Positions 1 through 9,307 of a stretch of DNA of 64,000 nucleotides are shown here, in pieces. Made by a program: the position numbers and the translations under genes. The stretch is taken from assembly GCF_013618635.1 (NCBI RefSeq), contig NZ_JABLSJ010000004.1, positions 186,001 to 250,000 on the forward strand. Direction: 5' to 3'. The DNA is from Thalassobacillus sp. CUG 92003 (GTDB lineage Bacteria > Bacillota > Bacilli > Bacillales > Halobacillaceae). Position 1 is the stretch's first letter, and each line of letters opens with the position of its first letter. The notes below the pieces were generated by a model. That model was given only the letters and a program-made list of their open reading frames with translations. It made no database searches and had not been told where the DNA came from.

Positions 1-50
1 GTCATTTCATAAAAAAACAAGGTATCATCGGGACCCTCGTTTTTATCCAT
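1..50 (-). CDS. Possible partial ORF cut by the left window edge
   Basis: An ATG at 50 (complement) opens a frame that runs without a stop to the window edge, starting MDKNEGPDDT. It begins one base after the yneB stop codon, so it could be the next gene of the same transcript. In B. subtilis the gene after yneB is ynzC, but the sixteen or so visible residues do not look like the start of YnzC and the upstream Shine-Dalgarno sequence is weak. The frame could also be open by chance. I cannot assign a function. Confidence 0.25.
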   Translation of the reverse strand, partial: MDKNEGPDDTLFFYEM

Positions 51-51
51 A

Positions 52-717
<666 letters not shown>

Positions 718-754
718 TCATGCTACCTTTCTCGTTATCTTTTTATTGCACAGT

Positions 755-850
755 CTAAACACTGCTTACCATGGAATAATACAGAAAAGCGATACTTAGA
801 ACAAATAATAAAAGATACGTAACATCCAATTTAGAAAGTTTGTTAAACAT
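755..850 (-). CDS. 31-residue single-span membrane microprotein in the yneA slot, SOS-controlled
   Basis: The ATG at 850 follows a perfect AGGAGG (858-863) with a 7-nt spacer. The frame ends in TAG at 755-757 and encodes 31 residues: a short basic/polar N-terminus (MFNKLSKLD), one hydrophobic span at about 10-28 and a tiny polar tail. It is preceded by a consensus sigma-A promoter whose spacer is a LexA box, with two further boxes nearby. In B. subtilis this position holds yneA, the SOS-induced division inhibitor of about 105 residues with a membrane span and a LysM domain. Here there are only 40 bp before yneB, so no LysM domain can be encoded. By position, regulation and topology I infer a minimal SOS-induced division inhibitor. 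It is similar in size to Caulobacter SidA, although no homology is claimed. Confidence 0.75.
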   Translation of the reverse strand: MFNKLSKLDVTYLLLFVLSIAFLYYSMVSSV

Positions 851-867
851 GTCAATTCCTCCTAAAG

Positions 868-881
868 AGAACTTTTGTTCG
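868..881 (-). promoter_or_regulatory. LexA box, promoter-proximal to the microprotein
   Basis: On the minus strand this reads CGAACAAAAGTTCT, close to the Gram-positive LexA consensus CGAAC-RNRY-GTTYC and keeping both GAAC/GTTC half-sites. It lies just 5 bp beyond the ribosome binding site of the microprotein and would block its transcript. It is the weakest of the three boxes. Confidence 0.6.
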
Positions 882-897
882 CGTTTTTGATAATTCC

Positions 898-925
898 ATT
901 ATATACGAACATAAGTTCTTGTCAA
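898..925 (-). promoter_or_regulatory. Sigma-A promoter of the microprotein-yneB operon
   Basis: On the minus strand a perfect -35 TTGACA (920-925) and a perfect -10 TATAAT (898-903) are separated by 16 bp. The spacer is almost exactly filled by a LexA box. Such a strong, fully occluded promoter fits a gene that is silent until DNA damage. Confidence 0.85.
906..919. promoter_or_regulatory. LexA box inside the microprotein promoter
   Basis: CGAACATAAGTTCT on the plus strand keeps both half-sites of the CGAAC-N4-GTTC palindrome. It lies between the -35 and -10 hexamers of the divergent minus-strand promoter, the classic position for repression by steric exclusion. Confidence 0.85.
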
Positions 926-935
926 TATATTTTTT

Positions 936-949
936 CGAACGGGTGTTTG
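936..949 (+). promoter_or_regulatory. LexA box at the lexA promoter
   Basis: CGAACGGGTGTTTG matches the LexA consensus at 13 of 14 positions. It overlaps the candidate -35 (TTGTGT, 947-952) of lexA, indicating autorepression. Confidence 0.85.
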
Positions 950-975
950 TGTTCGGGGTAGAACCATGGTACACT
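947..975 (+). promoter_or_regulatory. Candidate lexA promoter
   Basis: A -35-like TTGTGT (947-952) and a -10-like TACACT (970-975) have a 17-bp spacer, 36 bp before the lexA ATG. The LexA box at 936-949 overlaps the -35. Confidence 0.55.
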
Positions 976-1011
976 GTGATTAATAAATTTATATGTACGG
1001 GGTGTCATTCT

Positions 1012-1635
1012 ATGAGTAAACTTTCCAAACGCCAGCAAGAAATACTAGAATTCATTAAAGAACAAGTCCTATTGAAGGGTTATCCCCCTTCTGTCAGAGA
1101 GATTGGCGAATTTGTCGGCCTTGCCTCGAGTTCAACAGTACATGGACATCTGGCAAGACTTGAAAAGAAAGGTTATATTCGACGTGATCCCACTAAACCT
1201 CGGGCCATAGAAGTTCTTGAACTTGAAGAAGCGGACTCCATTCCTAAAACTGAGGCCGCCTATGCACCTGTTATTGGTAAAGTAACCGCAGGTATCCCGA
1301 TTACCGCCGTTGAAAACATTGAAGAATATGTTCCGTTGCCTGATACGATGGCCGGAACAGACGAGAATATGTTTGTACTGGTCATTCAAGGTGATAGTAT
1401 GATAGAAGCTGGCATCTTAAATGGAGATATGGTGATTGTTCGTCAGCAAAACACTGCTCAAAATGGTGACATCGTCGTTGCGATGACGGAAAATGAAGAG
1501 GCTACAGTCAAACGTTTTTTCAAAGAAAAGAACCATATTCGCCTGCAGCCTGAAAACTCAACCATGGACCCTATCCTTCTGAACGACGTCTATATTTTAG
1601 GAAAGGTTACCGGTCTCTATCGCACTATCCATTAG
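1012..1635 (+). CDS. lexA: SOS repressor LexA
   Basis: A 207-residue LexA, the RecA-stimulated self-cleaving repressor of the SOS regulon. The winged helix-turn-helix at the N-terminus contains [20 protein letters not shown] (24-43). The Ala-Gly cleavage bond is in TAGIP (93-94), the catalytic serine is Ser129 in GDSM and the general-base lysine is Lys167 in ATVKRF. I start at the ATG at 1012, after a GGGGTG ribosome binding site. This gives the family's usual N-terminus ([10 protein letters not shown]) and length, whereas a longer open frame from 919 would run through the promoter. The gene diverges from the microprotein-yneB operon, and both are governed by the three LexA boxes between them. 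Confidence 0.97.
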   Translation: MSKLSKRQQEILEFIKEQVLLKGYPPSVREIGEFVGLASSSTVHGHLARLEKKGYIRRDPTKPRAIEVLELEEADSIPKTEAAYAPVIGKVTAGIPITAVENIEEYVPLPDTMAGTDENMFVLVIQGDSMIEAGILNGDMVIVRQQNTAQNGDIVVAMTENEEATVKRFFKEKNHIRLQPENSTMDPILLNDVYILGKVTGLYRTIH

Positions 1636-1711
1636 AAGCTCCTAAGCTATTAACCTACGCTTCCGCTGCATATGCGTAGACTAATTGGTGCTCAGACAAA
1701 TCCGAATGAAA

Positions 1712-1755
1712 CACAAAAATTCCGAACAGATTTCAAATCGTTCGGAATTTTTGTA
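1712..1755 (+). terminator. Terminator after lexA (repeat-family hairpin)
   Basis: An inverted repeat with arms AAAAATTCCGAAC and GTTCGGAATTTTT forms a 13-bp stem with flanking A and T runs, so it can end transcripts from either side. Nearly the same hairpin recurs at 3676-3725. Confidence 0.75.
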
Positions 1756-2117
1756 TGCGAAGAAAAGAGTTCAATGGCCGCTCCGGCAAAACACACCACT
1801 CTCAACGACCTCAACTTGCTCTCATAAAGGCTCGCGCTGTTCTCATCGAAATGTCCGGGTTTTGACTATGCTAGCGATCAACTTATACACGTTTCCAATG
1901 TAATTTTTTTAACACCTCTGATTTACGTTGCTCCTTGGCCTGTCTCATTATTTTTAGCCTTTATATATGGAGTAAATAAGTGAAGGCTTGGCTTGATAAT
2001 GATGTTTTGGCTCTTGGGGTTTGTGTTCCCTTCTTTTCACAAAACTATATATTCTTGGATAAAATTTTGCTACTATAGATGTTTAGAGTACATTCAATCA
2101 GAAAGGAACGATCATTG
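1756..2117. other. Intergenic stretch, lexA terminator to sppA
   Basis: About 360 bases with no credible reading frame. The only signal I can point to is a weak sigma-A-like pair, TTCACA (2036-2041) and TAAAAT (2060-2065) with an 18-bp spacer, which could drive sppA. Confidence 0.35.
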
Positions 2118-3110
2118 ATGAAAAAACGCCTTATCGCGGTAGCCATCGCAGCTACACTTCTCGTGATATCCATACTTATGCAAAGTATAAGTTTCTTAAC
2201 ATCCGATACGTTTAAGGAGACATCAAGCGGGATGTTTTCAGATGAGCAAGGGCCAAAGGAAGAAGTTATTGAAAACGGCTCCTCAGCCAGCCGAATTGCA
2301 AAAGTCAACGTAGAAGGCACTATCATGAGTAATCAAGGGTCCAATCCGTTTGGCTCACAGGGGTATAACCACAGCAGCATGATGGAACAATTAGATGAAA
2401 TCAAAAAAGACGATACCATTGAAGGTGTGCTGTTGTACGTGAACTCCCCAGGTGGCGGCGTTCATGAGAGCGCCCAACTTCATGAAAAATTGAAGGAAAT
2501 CAAAGACGAAGGAAAAAAACTTTACGTGTCCATGGGCGGAATGGCTGCCTCAGGAGGCTACTACATTTCGACGCCTGCCGATCGCATTTTCGCATCAGAG
2601 GAAACATTTACAGGGTCGCTCGGAGTGATCATGCAAAATACAAATTATAAAGAACTCGCCAACGAATATGGCATCAAGTTCAACACCTTTAAAAGTGGCG
2701 AATTCAAAGACATTATGAGCCCGACAAAAGATATGACTGAAGAAGACCGAGAGATCATCCAATCCCTTGTCGATGAATCATACCAGGGATTTGTCGATGT
2801 CATCAGTAATGGACGCGACATGCCTAAAGAAAAAGTGCGCGAACTCGCTGATGGTCGAATTTATTCCGGCCAGCAAGCCGTCGACAATGGTCTGATTGAT
2901 TCCATCGGGTTCGAAGATGATGCGATGAATGCCCTGAAAAAAGAAGTGGGAGGCAATCCGGAAGTAATTGAATTGAAACCGGCTACCGAATCATTGTTCG
3001 GCATCCCATTTGACGTAAAAAGCTTCATGCCGAATAGTGAAGTCAGGTTGATTGAAGAAATGATCCAAGATCGTCAAGGTCCAAGATTAATGTACAAATA
3101 CACGGAGTAA
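2118..3110 (+). CDS. sppA: Signal peptide peptidase SppA
   Basis: A 330-residue membrane-anchored serine protease of the S49 family that degrades cleaved signal peptides and is linked in B. subtilis to lantibiotic resistance. A basic start plus one hydrophobic span lies at 4-26 and the extracellular protease domain follows. The catalytic serine is Ser145 in GMAASGGYY, and the lysine partner lies in KSGEFKD (192-198), most likely Lys197 by the usual 52-residue spacing. I choose the ATG at 2118 because AAAGGAACG precedes it and because an upstream start at 2079 would add a non-conserved extension. It is followed 12 bp later by the RDD gene, the same sppA-yteJ pairing as in B. subtilis. Confidence 0.93.
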   Translation: MKKRLIAVAIAATLLVISILMQSISFLTSDTFKETSSGMFSDEQGPKEEVIENGSSASRIAKVNVEGTIMSNQGSNPFGSQGYNHSSMMEQLDEIKKDDTIEGVLLYVNSPGGGVHESAQLHEKLKEIKDEGKKLYVSMGGMAASGGYYISTPADRIFASEETFTGSLGVIMQNTNYKELANEYGIKFNTFKSGEFKDIMSPTKDMTEEDREIIQSLVDESYQGFVDVISNGRDMPKEKVRELADGRIYSGQQAVDNGLIDSIGFEDDAMNALKKEVGGNPEVIELKPATESLFGIPFDVKSFMPNSEVRLIEEMIQDRQGPRLMYKYTE

Positions 3111-3122
3111 AGGAGGGATTCT

Positions 3123-3659
3123 ATGGATATAGCAGATCAGAGCCATACACCTGATGGTATGAGTCAACTTGTCAACAGTCGCTTGGACGATATTGAACGG
3201 GTTGTATATGCTGGTTTCGCCCCGAGATTTTTTGCTTATCTGATCGACTTAATTGTCATTTGGAGTTTAAATTCAATCGTGAGCCGCCCATTATTAAATG
3301 TGACGGGTTTAGCAGATGCGAAGTTGTGGATAGAATTGCTGAGCGCTGCTAACATCTGCCAATCTGCCGTGTTCTTTCTCTATTTTATACTCATGACGCT
3401 GTTTTTCAGCGCAACCCTGGGCAAAATGATATTAGGGTTATCTGTCCATTCGTTGGATGATAACCCCCTATCTAAAGGGCAAATTCTATTTCGTGAGTTT
3501 ATCGGGCGCTATATCAGTATGGCCGTTCTCGGTATTCCCTATCTTGTCGTCATCTTCACGAAACGCCATCAAGGGATCCATGACATGTTCGCAGACACCT
3601 CGGTCATTAAAAATAAAATGATTAAACTGCACCAAGAATTGAAATCAACAACTAACTAA
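3123..3659 (+). CDS. yteJ: RDD family membrane protein (YteJ-like)
   Basis: A 178-residue membrane protein with the RDD-domain signature. FAPRFFAYLIDLIVIW at about 33-48 contains the conserved Arg and Asp of the first membrane helix, followed by two or three more hydrophobic spans and a short charged tail. An AAGGAGGG ribosome binding site sits directly before the start, and the gap from sppA is 12 bp, so the two genes form one operon. In B. subtilis YteJ counteracts SppA. That role is inferred here from the pairing. Confidence 0.85.
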   Translation: MDIADQSHTPDGMSQLVNSRLDDIERVVYAGFAPRFFAYLIDLIVIWSLNSIVSRPLLNVTGLADAKLWIELLSAANICQSAVFFLYFILMTLFFSATLGKMILGLSVHSLDDNPLSKGQILFREFIGRYISMAVLGIPYLVVIFTKRHQGIHDMFADTSVIKNKMIKLHQELKSTTN

Positions 3660-3675
3660 AGAAAACTGAATAAAA

Positions 3676-3725
3676 CACACAAAAATTCCGAACGATTTGG
3701 TTGAAATTGTTCGGAATTTTTGTGT
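3676..3725 (+). terminator. Terminator after the sppA-yteJ operon
   Basis: A long perfect hairpin (ACACAAAAATTCCGAAC paired with GTTCGGAATTTTTGTGT) around a short loop, with an A run before and a T run inside the descending arm. It shares its stem sequence with the hairpin behind lexA. Confidence 0.85.
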
Positions 3726-3730
3726 CTTGG

Positions 3731-3786
3731 CGTTATGAGCATGTAGGGGCTGCGGGAAACGGTTCGCTTTCCATGGGGCGGATGCC
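3731..3786. repeat. Partial copy of a dispersed GC-rich repeat
   Basis: GTTATGAGCATGTAGGGGCT and the following GCGGGAAACGG...CGCTTTCC match two other places. The first part matches 9870-9901 in reverse orientation. The GGGAAACGG...CGCTTTCC core matches the left arm of the palindromic elements at 17811 and 26231. Only one arm is present, so this is a fragment. Confidence 0.55.
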
Positions 3787-3882
3787 TTTGTCCATTTCCT
3801 TTAAATACCTTTTTAAAAAACGGTGAAGTTTGTTTACAATATAACTAGTTGAATTCATAGGGAGAGTGTTGGAGGAATAAGG

Positions 3883-4995
3883 ATGAAAAGAAAAATTACT
3901 TCATTGTTTACCATTGCCACAACGCTCATCATGCTCACCCCGTTGAGTAGCGCTGCTGAGCCTGATGTGAATCTCGAAAGTGAATCAGGCATCGTGATCG
4001 ACGCAAACACCGGAAAAGTTTTAAACGAAACGAACAGTAAAAAACGCATGTATCCGGCAAGTATCACGAAAATCATGACAGCGATCGTCGCAATCGAAAA
4101 AGGCGATTTAAATGAAACGGTTACGGTTAGTGAGAAAGCACGCGATGTCATTGGAACGAGAGTCTATCTTGAAGAAGGCGAAAAAGTTCCATTAAAAAAA
4201 TTAATACAAGGCACGATGATTAACTCAGGTAACGACGCAGCGATTGCGATTGCTGAACATGTAGCAGGCAGTACGGACCAATTCGCTAACCTAATGAATA
4301 CATTTGCCGAAGAAAAAATCGGAGTGACGGACTCCCATTTTGTTAACCCCCACGGTTTGTTTGATAAGTCTCACTATACGACTGCCTATGATATGGCCAA
4401 AATCACCCAATACGCTATGAACAATCAAGTGTTCCGGGATATTGTGAGCACAAAGAAATTGAACTGGAAGGGAAAGAGTTGGGAAACGACGTTATATAAC
4501 CACAATCGCTTGTTGTGGAGATACAAAGGGGCTAATGGGGTTAAGAACGGGTGGATTGATCAATCCGGCCATACGCTGGTCACCTCAGCTAAACGAGGAG
4601 ATACAGAATTACTGGCCGTCGTATTAAAAGCGAAAGGAAAAGAAAGCTCGTATCAAGACACCATGAATTTGCTAGACTTTGGATTTGAACATTATCAAAG
4701 TCAGACAATCCCCAAAGGGAAAAATTACCGTTATGAAGACAAGCACTTCACACTTACTGAACCGTTTTCCTTCACCTACCAAAAAGACGCGCCTTTGACG
4801 AAAGAAGTGACTGCGAGCGGCTGGCTTCGTATATCGTCCGAGGGGTCCTTGATTAATCAAACTAAACTGAACGATACGTCTCAAACGACCTCAGCTGAAC
4901 AACCACAGGCGGTAAAGCACGAAGAAAAAGAGGAGCAGCAGGACAATCCTGCGCTTGGCTCATTTCTTACCTGGTTTATAGGATTATTCCAATGA
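3883..4995 (+). CDS. D-alanyl-D-alanine carboxypeptidase (DacA family, S11)
   Basis: A 370-residue low-molecular-weight penicillin-binding protein that would trim the terminal D-alanine from peptidoglycan stem peptides outside the membrane. A Sec signal peptide occupies about 1-25. The three S11 motifs are visible: SITK at 60-63 with nucleophile Ser60, SGN at 115-117, and KNG at 221-223 in place of the usual KTG. The C-terminus has an acidic, glutamine-rich linker and a short amphipathic end (SFLTWFIGLF) that can serve as a membrane anchor. The start is supported by a GGAGG ribosome binding site. It stands alone between two terminator hairpins. The exact paralogue (DacA, DacB or DacF type) cannot be fixed from sequence alone. 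Confidence 0.88.
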   Translation: MKRKITSLFTIATTLIMLTPLSSAAEPDVNLESESGIVIDANTGKVLNETNSKKRMYPASITKIMTAIVAIEKGDLNETVTVSEKARDVIGTRVYLEEGEKVPLKKLIQGTMINSGNDAAIAIAEHVAGSTDQFANLMNTFAEEKIGVTDSHFVNPHGLFDKSHYTTAYDMAKITQYAMNNQVFRDIVSTKKLNWKGKSWETTLYNHNRLLWRYKGANGVKNGWIDQSGHTLVTSAKRGDTELLAVVLKAKGKESSYQDTMNLLDFGFEHYQSQTIPKGKNYRYEDKHFTLTEPFSFTYQKDAPLTKEVTASGWLRISSEGSLINQTKLNDTSQTTSAEQPQAVKHEEKEEQQDNPALGSFLTWFIGLFQ

Positions 4996-5093
4996 ATATC
5001 TATTTTAAAATTTCCACCTTGGAATCTTTTTCTTTCCGTGTTCGGCTTAGAAAAAACGTAGGAAAGAGGCTGGGACAAAACTGAATATAACAA

Positions 5094-5133
5094 TAAAATG
5101 CCGAACTTCGCTGAAGTTGTTCGGCATTTTTAT
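5094..5133. terminator. Bidirectional terminator between the carboxypeptidase and the AI-2E permease gene
   Basis: Arms TAAAATGCCGAAC and GTTCGGCATTTTTA surround an inner CTTCGCTGAAG fold, with A and T runs on the outer sides. It separates convergent genes. Just upstream (5065-5085) is the repeated phrase GGCTGGGACAAAACTGAATA. Confidence 0.8.
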
Positions 5134-5186
5134 GTTTCAAGTGAGACGTTCAAGTTTAGCTGTGACCAGGCTAATAGATTGCTTCT

Positions 5187-6251
5187 CTAGCTATGCCTCA
5201 ACCGATAGAAGTGATAAAGATTTTTAACAATGACTTTTATGACAGAATATAACGGAATGGCGATAATCATGCCAATAAATCCATATAAAGCTGCGGCCAC
5301 CATAAGTAACAGGATAATCGTTAACGGATGGACATTCAATCGGCTGCCCAGCACGACTGGAGCTACTACGTTTCCTTCAATCTGTTGGACGACAACGAGC
5401 GTGATCAGGACATATAGAGCCATCGTCGGTTCTTGAGTCAAAGCGACCACCAAAGCCGGCAGCACACCTAACAAAGGCCCAAAGAAAGGCACGACGGCTG
5501 TAATGACGACGAAAAACGCCAGTATGAGGGCATAATCGAGACCGATGATTAGATAGCCAGCATACATCAGCACCCCATCCACAAGCGCCACCGTAAGTTG
5601 ACCAATAATATAGGCGGCTAAGGTGCGATCAATATTTCGTAATAATTTCTCCCCTTCCTTTTCGTGATCAGTAGGAATGAATTTCAATAAAAAAGGTGTA
5701 AACCGTGCATCGTCTTTCAATAAATAAAACAATATAAACGGCACCACGACCAGTACCGTCGCAGCCCCTGTAACGGTGGATACGATTTCAGTCACGTTCT
5801 CCCCGACAGTTTGGGCAGCGTCACTCATAAATTGAGTAGCTTTTTGCCTAAAATTCTCAACCGACACCGGGCTGGGGTTGTTGTTCTCAAGCGTCTTCTT
5901 TGTTTCATCGGCTGTTTGTTTCAAGTCCTTCGGCAAATTACTGGATAACTTTGTAATCTGTTTTTTTACCGTTTCGACCAAAAATGACGAACCCGCATAT
6001 AACACGCCTGCAATGCCTGCATAGACTAGCAAAATAGCTCCCGTCACCGAAATATAGCGAAACCGGGACAAAAAACGCACAAAAGGTTTAATGATGTAAT
6101 AAAAGAAACCGGCAATTAAAAGAGGGAAAAATATCGTCCCAATTATGACTTTGACCGGCTCAAAAAAATGGAGCACCTCTAACAATAAAATTGTGATTAG
6201 GATTAAAATAGTACCGGTTATGTATTTAAAAAATGGATGTTTCAACCACAT
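5187..6251 (-). CDS. AI-2E family transporter (YtvI/YueF-like permease)
   Basis: A 354-residue polytopic membrane protein with hydrophobic segments near the N-terminus, an extracellular-type loop rich in charged residues and asparagine, and a run of spans in the C-terminal half. It carries the family pattern of a glycine- and proline-rich stretch (FFGPLLGVLPAL) followed by a QQIEGNVVAPVVLG motif. The family includes exporters for autoinducer-2, sporulation-channel proteins and Na+/H+ antiporters, so the substrate cannot be named. I start at the ATG at 6251, 7 nt after GGAAGGGG. An in-frame start at 6320 would lie hard against the upstream gene's terminator and lacks a ribosome binding site. 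Confidence 0.8.
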   Translation of the reverse strand: MWLKHPFFKYITGTILILITILLLEVLHFFEPVKVIIGTIFFPLLIAGFFYYIIKPFVRFLSRFRYISVTGAILLVYAGIAGVLYAGSSFLVETVKKQITKLSSNLPKDLKQTADETKKTLENNNPSPVSVENFRQKATQFMSDAAQTVGENVTEIVSTVTGAATVLVVVPFILFYLLKDDARFTPFLLKFIPTDHEKEGEKLLRNIDRTLAAYIIGQLTVALVDGVLMYAGYLIIGLDYALILAFFVVITAVVPFFGPLLGVLPALVVALTQEPTMALYVLITLVVVQQIEGNVVAPVVLGSRLNVHPLTIILLLMVAAALYGFIGMIIAIPLYSVIKVIVKNLYHFYRLRHS

Positions 6252-6324
6252 GCTGTATCCCCTTCCTTCGTCCATACGCGTGGGAATAACACTTTTAACC
6301 AATGAATCATTCCGCTTCATTCAT

Positions 6325-6360
6325 CAAAAAAGGGAGCCCGGTTATAATCAAACCAGGCTG
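6325..6360 (-). terminator. Terminator after the yyaL-like gene
   Basis: On the minus strand AGCCTGGTT pairs with AACCGGGCT and is followed after CCC by a run of six T. It lies directly behind the stop codon of the thioredoxin-domain gene. Confidence 0.8.
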
Positions 6361-6362
6361 CT

Positions 6363-8432
6363 TTATTCGTGTTGTATGGTCAGTTTTTTGATGACGGCTT
6401 CAATATCTGTGGTAGGTTGTTGACAAGCAAAGTTCTCACACATATAAACCGTCGTTTCGTTGTTCAACTGCGTGTAGGCTGTTGCAAATTCCGCGATGCC
6501 TGCAAATTCCTGGGGATCTTTAGCTACAAGAATAGCCACATGCGGTAAAAATTCCGACTGTAAGGCTTGGAGCAGACGTTGGCGCTGTGCATCATGTTGC
6601 CTTCCGATGATCACGACTTCCATCTTAGGCGCTTCCTCATAAATCAGACTTTGTAAAAACATCGTGAAGCCCGCTGGGTATCGCTCTACTTCTCGCTTAA
6701 ATGTCGACGCCATTTCATTGGCACGATCACGTAAAGCCAAATCACCCGTCAGACTCGCCAGTTTGTGCAGCATAACAGCCGCGACGCTGTTTCCTGATGG
6801 CATAGCACCGTCAAATATGATTTTTTCTCTGGCAATTAGATTCACCGTATCATGACCGGTAAAATAAAAACCACCCTGCTCCTCATCCCAAAACAACTCA
6901 ATCATGTCGTTCATCGTTCGTTTTGCTTTTGCAAGATAACTTAATGCATAAGTTGTTTCATAGAGTTCCACGTAAGCCCAGGTAAGAAACGCGTAATCAT
7001 CAAGAAACCCTTTTGTCTTCACATCTCCTTCACGAAATCGAACCATTAACCTGCCATCTTTAATGAGCCTGTCTTCGACAAAAGCAAGAGCACGCTCAGC
7101 TAATTGGGTGTAGGCCCTTTCATTCATCGTTCGACCTGCTTTAGCAAGGCTTGCTATCATCAACGTATTCCATGCATTAAGGCGCTTATCATCAACATGG
7201 GGATAAACGCGCTGTTCGCGTAAATTTAACAAGTCTTCTTTCGATTGTTTCAAATCAGCTTCAAGTTCCGGCACACGCATCTTATAGTGTGAAGCCCACG
7301 CCTCAAGATCGGTCCCGATTAAATGCGGAATGTTTTTGCCCTCAAAATTACCTTCAGGGGTCACATGATAAACATCAGTGAAGCGCTTGCCTCGTTCCGG
7401 ACCTAAAGCAGCCATGACCTCATCATAACCCCACACGTAGTATTTCCCTTCTTCGCCTTCCGAGTCAGCATCGATCGCCGAATAAAATCCACCGTCCTCA
7501 GCAGTCATTTCCCTCTGAATGAACGAAACAATCTGCTCACTCACTTCTTGAAAGCGGCTAATACCTGTTAATTGGTAACCTTCTGTATAGGCAAATAACA
7601 GCAGCGCATTATCATACAGCATTTTCTCAAAATGTGGCACCAGCCATTTTTCATCGACTGAGTAACGAGCGAATCCATTCCCCACATGATCATTAATACC
7701 TCCATCGGCAATGGACGCTAGTGTATGAGTCGCGTAGTGAAGGGCTTGTTTCGAATTCATCCAATGGTTATATCGGAAAAGAAACATCATCATATGCGGA
7801 CTCGGAAATTTAGGCGCTTCCCCAAATCCTCCGAACGATTCGTCAAAGTTATTCGCTAACTGTGCAAAAGTTTGATGGAGATTCTCCTCTGAAAGCTGAC
7901 TCTCTTTGTCAATCTCCCCCTGCTTATTTAACGCTTCTGTAATTTGATTGGAAGCTTTTGTTATTTTTTCAGGGTCCTGTTTATATTGATCGTAAAGTTG
8001 GGTGATGACATCCGTGAAGCTCGGAAGCCCGTACCGTCGATCTTTAGGAAAATAAGTCCCGGCATAAAAGGGTTTCTGATCAGGTGTCAAGAACACATTT
8101 AACGGCCACCCGCCATGCTGGGTCAACATTTGGCAGACCGTCATATAGATCGAATCAATATCCGGCCGCTCCTCACGATCGACTTTGATGGGGACAAAAC
8201 GTTCATTGAGTTTTGCCGCTGTCTCTTCATCTTCAAAGGATTCATGTGCCATGACATGACACCAATGACACGTAGAATATCCGATGCTTAAGAAGATGGG
8301 TTTATCTTCACGCTCTGCTTTTTCAAACGCTTCTTCTCCCCACGGAAACCATTGCACGGGATTATAGGCATGCTGTTGTAAATAGGGAGATTGTTCTGTG
8401 ATCAATTTATTCGACTTCTGATTAAATGCCAT
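6363..8432 (-). CDS. yyaL: YyaL-like thioredoxin-domain protein (DUF255)
   Basis: A 689-residue protein of the YyaL/spermatogenesis-associated-20 type. An N-terminal thioredoxin-like domain (about 1-160) opens with the hallmark [19 protein letters not shown]. It has the redox motif [10 protein letters not shown] and then a large helical toroid resembling glycan-processing (alpha/alpha)6 enzymes, with motifs such as [12 protein letters not shown] and [10 protein letters not shown]. The start at 8432 follows AAAGGTGG and gives the standard family N-terminus; an upstream in-frame start at 8489 is not supported. The enzyme activity of this conserved family is not firmly known. It is a single-gene transcript between two terminators. 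Confidence 0.88.
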   Translation of the reverse strand: MAFNQKSNKLITEQSPYLQQHAYNPVQWFPWGEEAFEKAEREDKPIFLSIGYSTCHWCHVMAHESFEDEETAAKLNERFVPIKVDREERPDIDSIYMTVCQMLTQHGGWPLNVFLTPDQKPFYAGTYFPKDRRYGLPSFTDVITQLYDQYKQDPEKITKASNQITEALNKQGEIDKESQLSEENLHQTFAQLANNFDESFGGFGEAPKFPSPHMMMFLFRYNHWMNSKQALHYATHTLASIADGGINDHVGNGFARYSVDEKWLVPHFEKMLYDNALLLFAYTEGYQLTGISRFQEVSEQIVSFIQREMTAEDGGFYSAIDADSEGEEGKYYVWGYDEVMAALGPERGKRFTDVYHVTPEGNFEGKNIPHLIGTDLEAWASHYKMRVPELEADLKQSKEDLLNLREQRVYPHVDDKRLNAWNTLMIASLAKAGRTMNERAYTQLAERALAFVEDRLIKDGRLMVRFREGDVKTKGFLDDYAFLTWAYVELYETTYALSYLAKAKRTMNDMIELFWDEEQGGFYFTGHDTVNLIAREKIIFDGAMPSGNSVAAVMLHKLASLTGDLALRDRANEMASTFKREVERYPAGFTMFLQSLIYEEAPKMEVVIIGRQHDAQRQRLLQALQSEFLPHVAILVAKDPQEFAGIAEFATAYTQLNNETTVYMCENFACQQPTTDIEAVIKKLTIQHE

Positions 8433-8515
8433 ATAGATACCACCTTTTGTAACACGGTTGTTTGTAACGTTCCCATTCCCGGAGATCATTAATCTTAATA
8501 GACCATGGTTGTAAC

Positions 8516-8546
8516 AAAAAAACCAGAGTTAAATTACTCTGGTTTT
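8516..8546 (-). terminator. Terminator after the CotZ-like gene
   Basis: On the minus strand AAACCAGAGT pairs with ACTCTGGTTT and is followed by a run of seven T. Confidence 0.85.
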
Positions 8547-8591
8547 ACCCTGGCAAAAAGAAGTTACAACATAAACTCTAAATCAGTACTG

Positions 8592-9122
8592 TTATTGCGG
8601 AGCAGGCAAAGGCGTTACAGGATCAAGGCATACGATACCACAGAAGCAATCTAAATCGATCGTTATGCAGACGCCGGTAGCTTTAAGGTTGCTGATTTGT
8701 TTGCCCGGAAAAAAATCACATATTGTTTTACCTTTTCCACATGAACCCATTACCGTTCCTCCCATGTTAACTGGAACTAGTAATTCTAACTGAACACAGC
8801 ACTCATCTTTATCCACGAATTTTACCGCACGGAAGATAGGCGTCTGGATACACTTCATAGCGTTCATTCCCCCACCGCCAATGGAAGAACGAGAGATACC
8901 ACTTCCAATAAATGGTTCGCAGTCTTCTTTACAATACAGAGCAAACGGGATGGTGGTGAAACCATTTCCGTTTGTGGAAGGCGAAAGCAACTGTTTAATC
9001 GATTGTTCACAACTTGTTGTACAGCAATCCCTATTCCTAGCAACTTCATTTTGAGCTCTCACAATCTTTCGTACTGTTTCACAAACACAAGATTCACCAT
9101 CTTTTCTTCTTTCACAGCTCAT
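8592..9122 (-). CDS. cotZ: Spore coat protein of the CotY/CotZ family
   Basis: A 176-residue cysteine-rich protein with cysteines spread over the whole chain, including CCTTSC and CFCGIVC. It has the family layout: a charged N-terminus, a central PFALYCKEDCEPFIGSGI segment and a conserved FRAVKFVDKDECCVQLELL block. CotY and CotZ form the disulfide-linked crust layer of Bacillus spores. The start follows GGGGGG with a 9-nt spacer, and a candidate sigma-K promoter lies at 9164-9192, in keeping with late mother-cell expression. It is a lone gene with its own terminator. Whether it matches CotY or CotZ more closely cannot be decided by eye. Confidence 0.85.
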   Translation of the reverse strand: MSCERRKDGESCVCETVRKIVRAQNEVARNRDCCTTSCEQSIKQLLSPSTNGNGFTTIPFALYCKEDCEPFIGSGISRSSIGGGGMNAMKCIQTPIFRAVKFVDKDECCVQLELLVPVNMGGTVMGSCGKGKTICDFFPGKQISNLKATGVCITIDLDCFCGIVCLDPVTPLPAPQ

Positions 9123-9163
9123 TACTCATAACCCCCCTTTTCTATTAAAATTTGGTACATGAT

Positions 9164-9192
9164 TACTATATGTAATCGACTGGATAGTGGTT
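9164..9192 (-). promoter_or_regulatory. Candidate sigma-K promoter of the CotZ-like gene
   Basis: On the minus strand -10 CATATAGTA (9164-9172) fits CATAnnnTA exactly and -35 AAC (9190-9192) fits mAC with a 17-bp spacer. It lies about 40 bp before the coat gene, whose product is expected in the late mother cell. Confidence 0.55.
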
Positions 9193-9307
9193 GTATTAGG
9201 GTCTATTATTGGAAAATAAGGCGTATATTCTCTTAATTTATAATAGGTAATGCGCATGAGGTTTCGGATTTGATAGTATAGAATGAAAGAGAAAGGTAGG
9301 GGATGTA

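Noticed and set aside
919-1011. Longer N-terminus for LexA
   Set aside because: The extension covers the lexA promoter and operator, and the ATG at 1012 gives the family N-terminus with a ribosome binding site.
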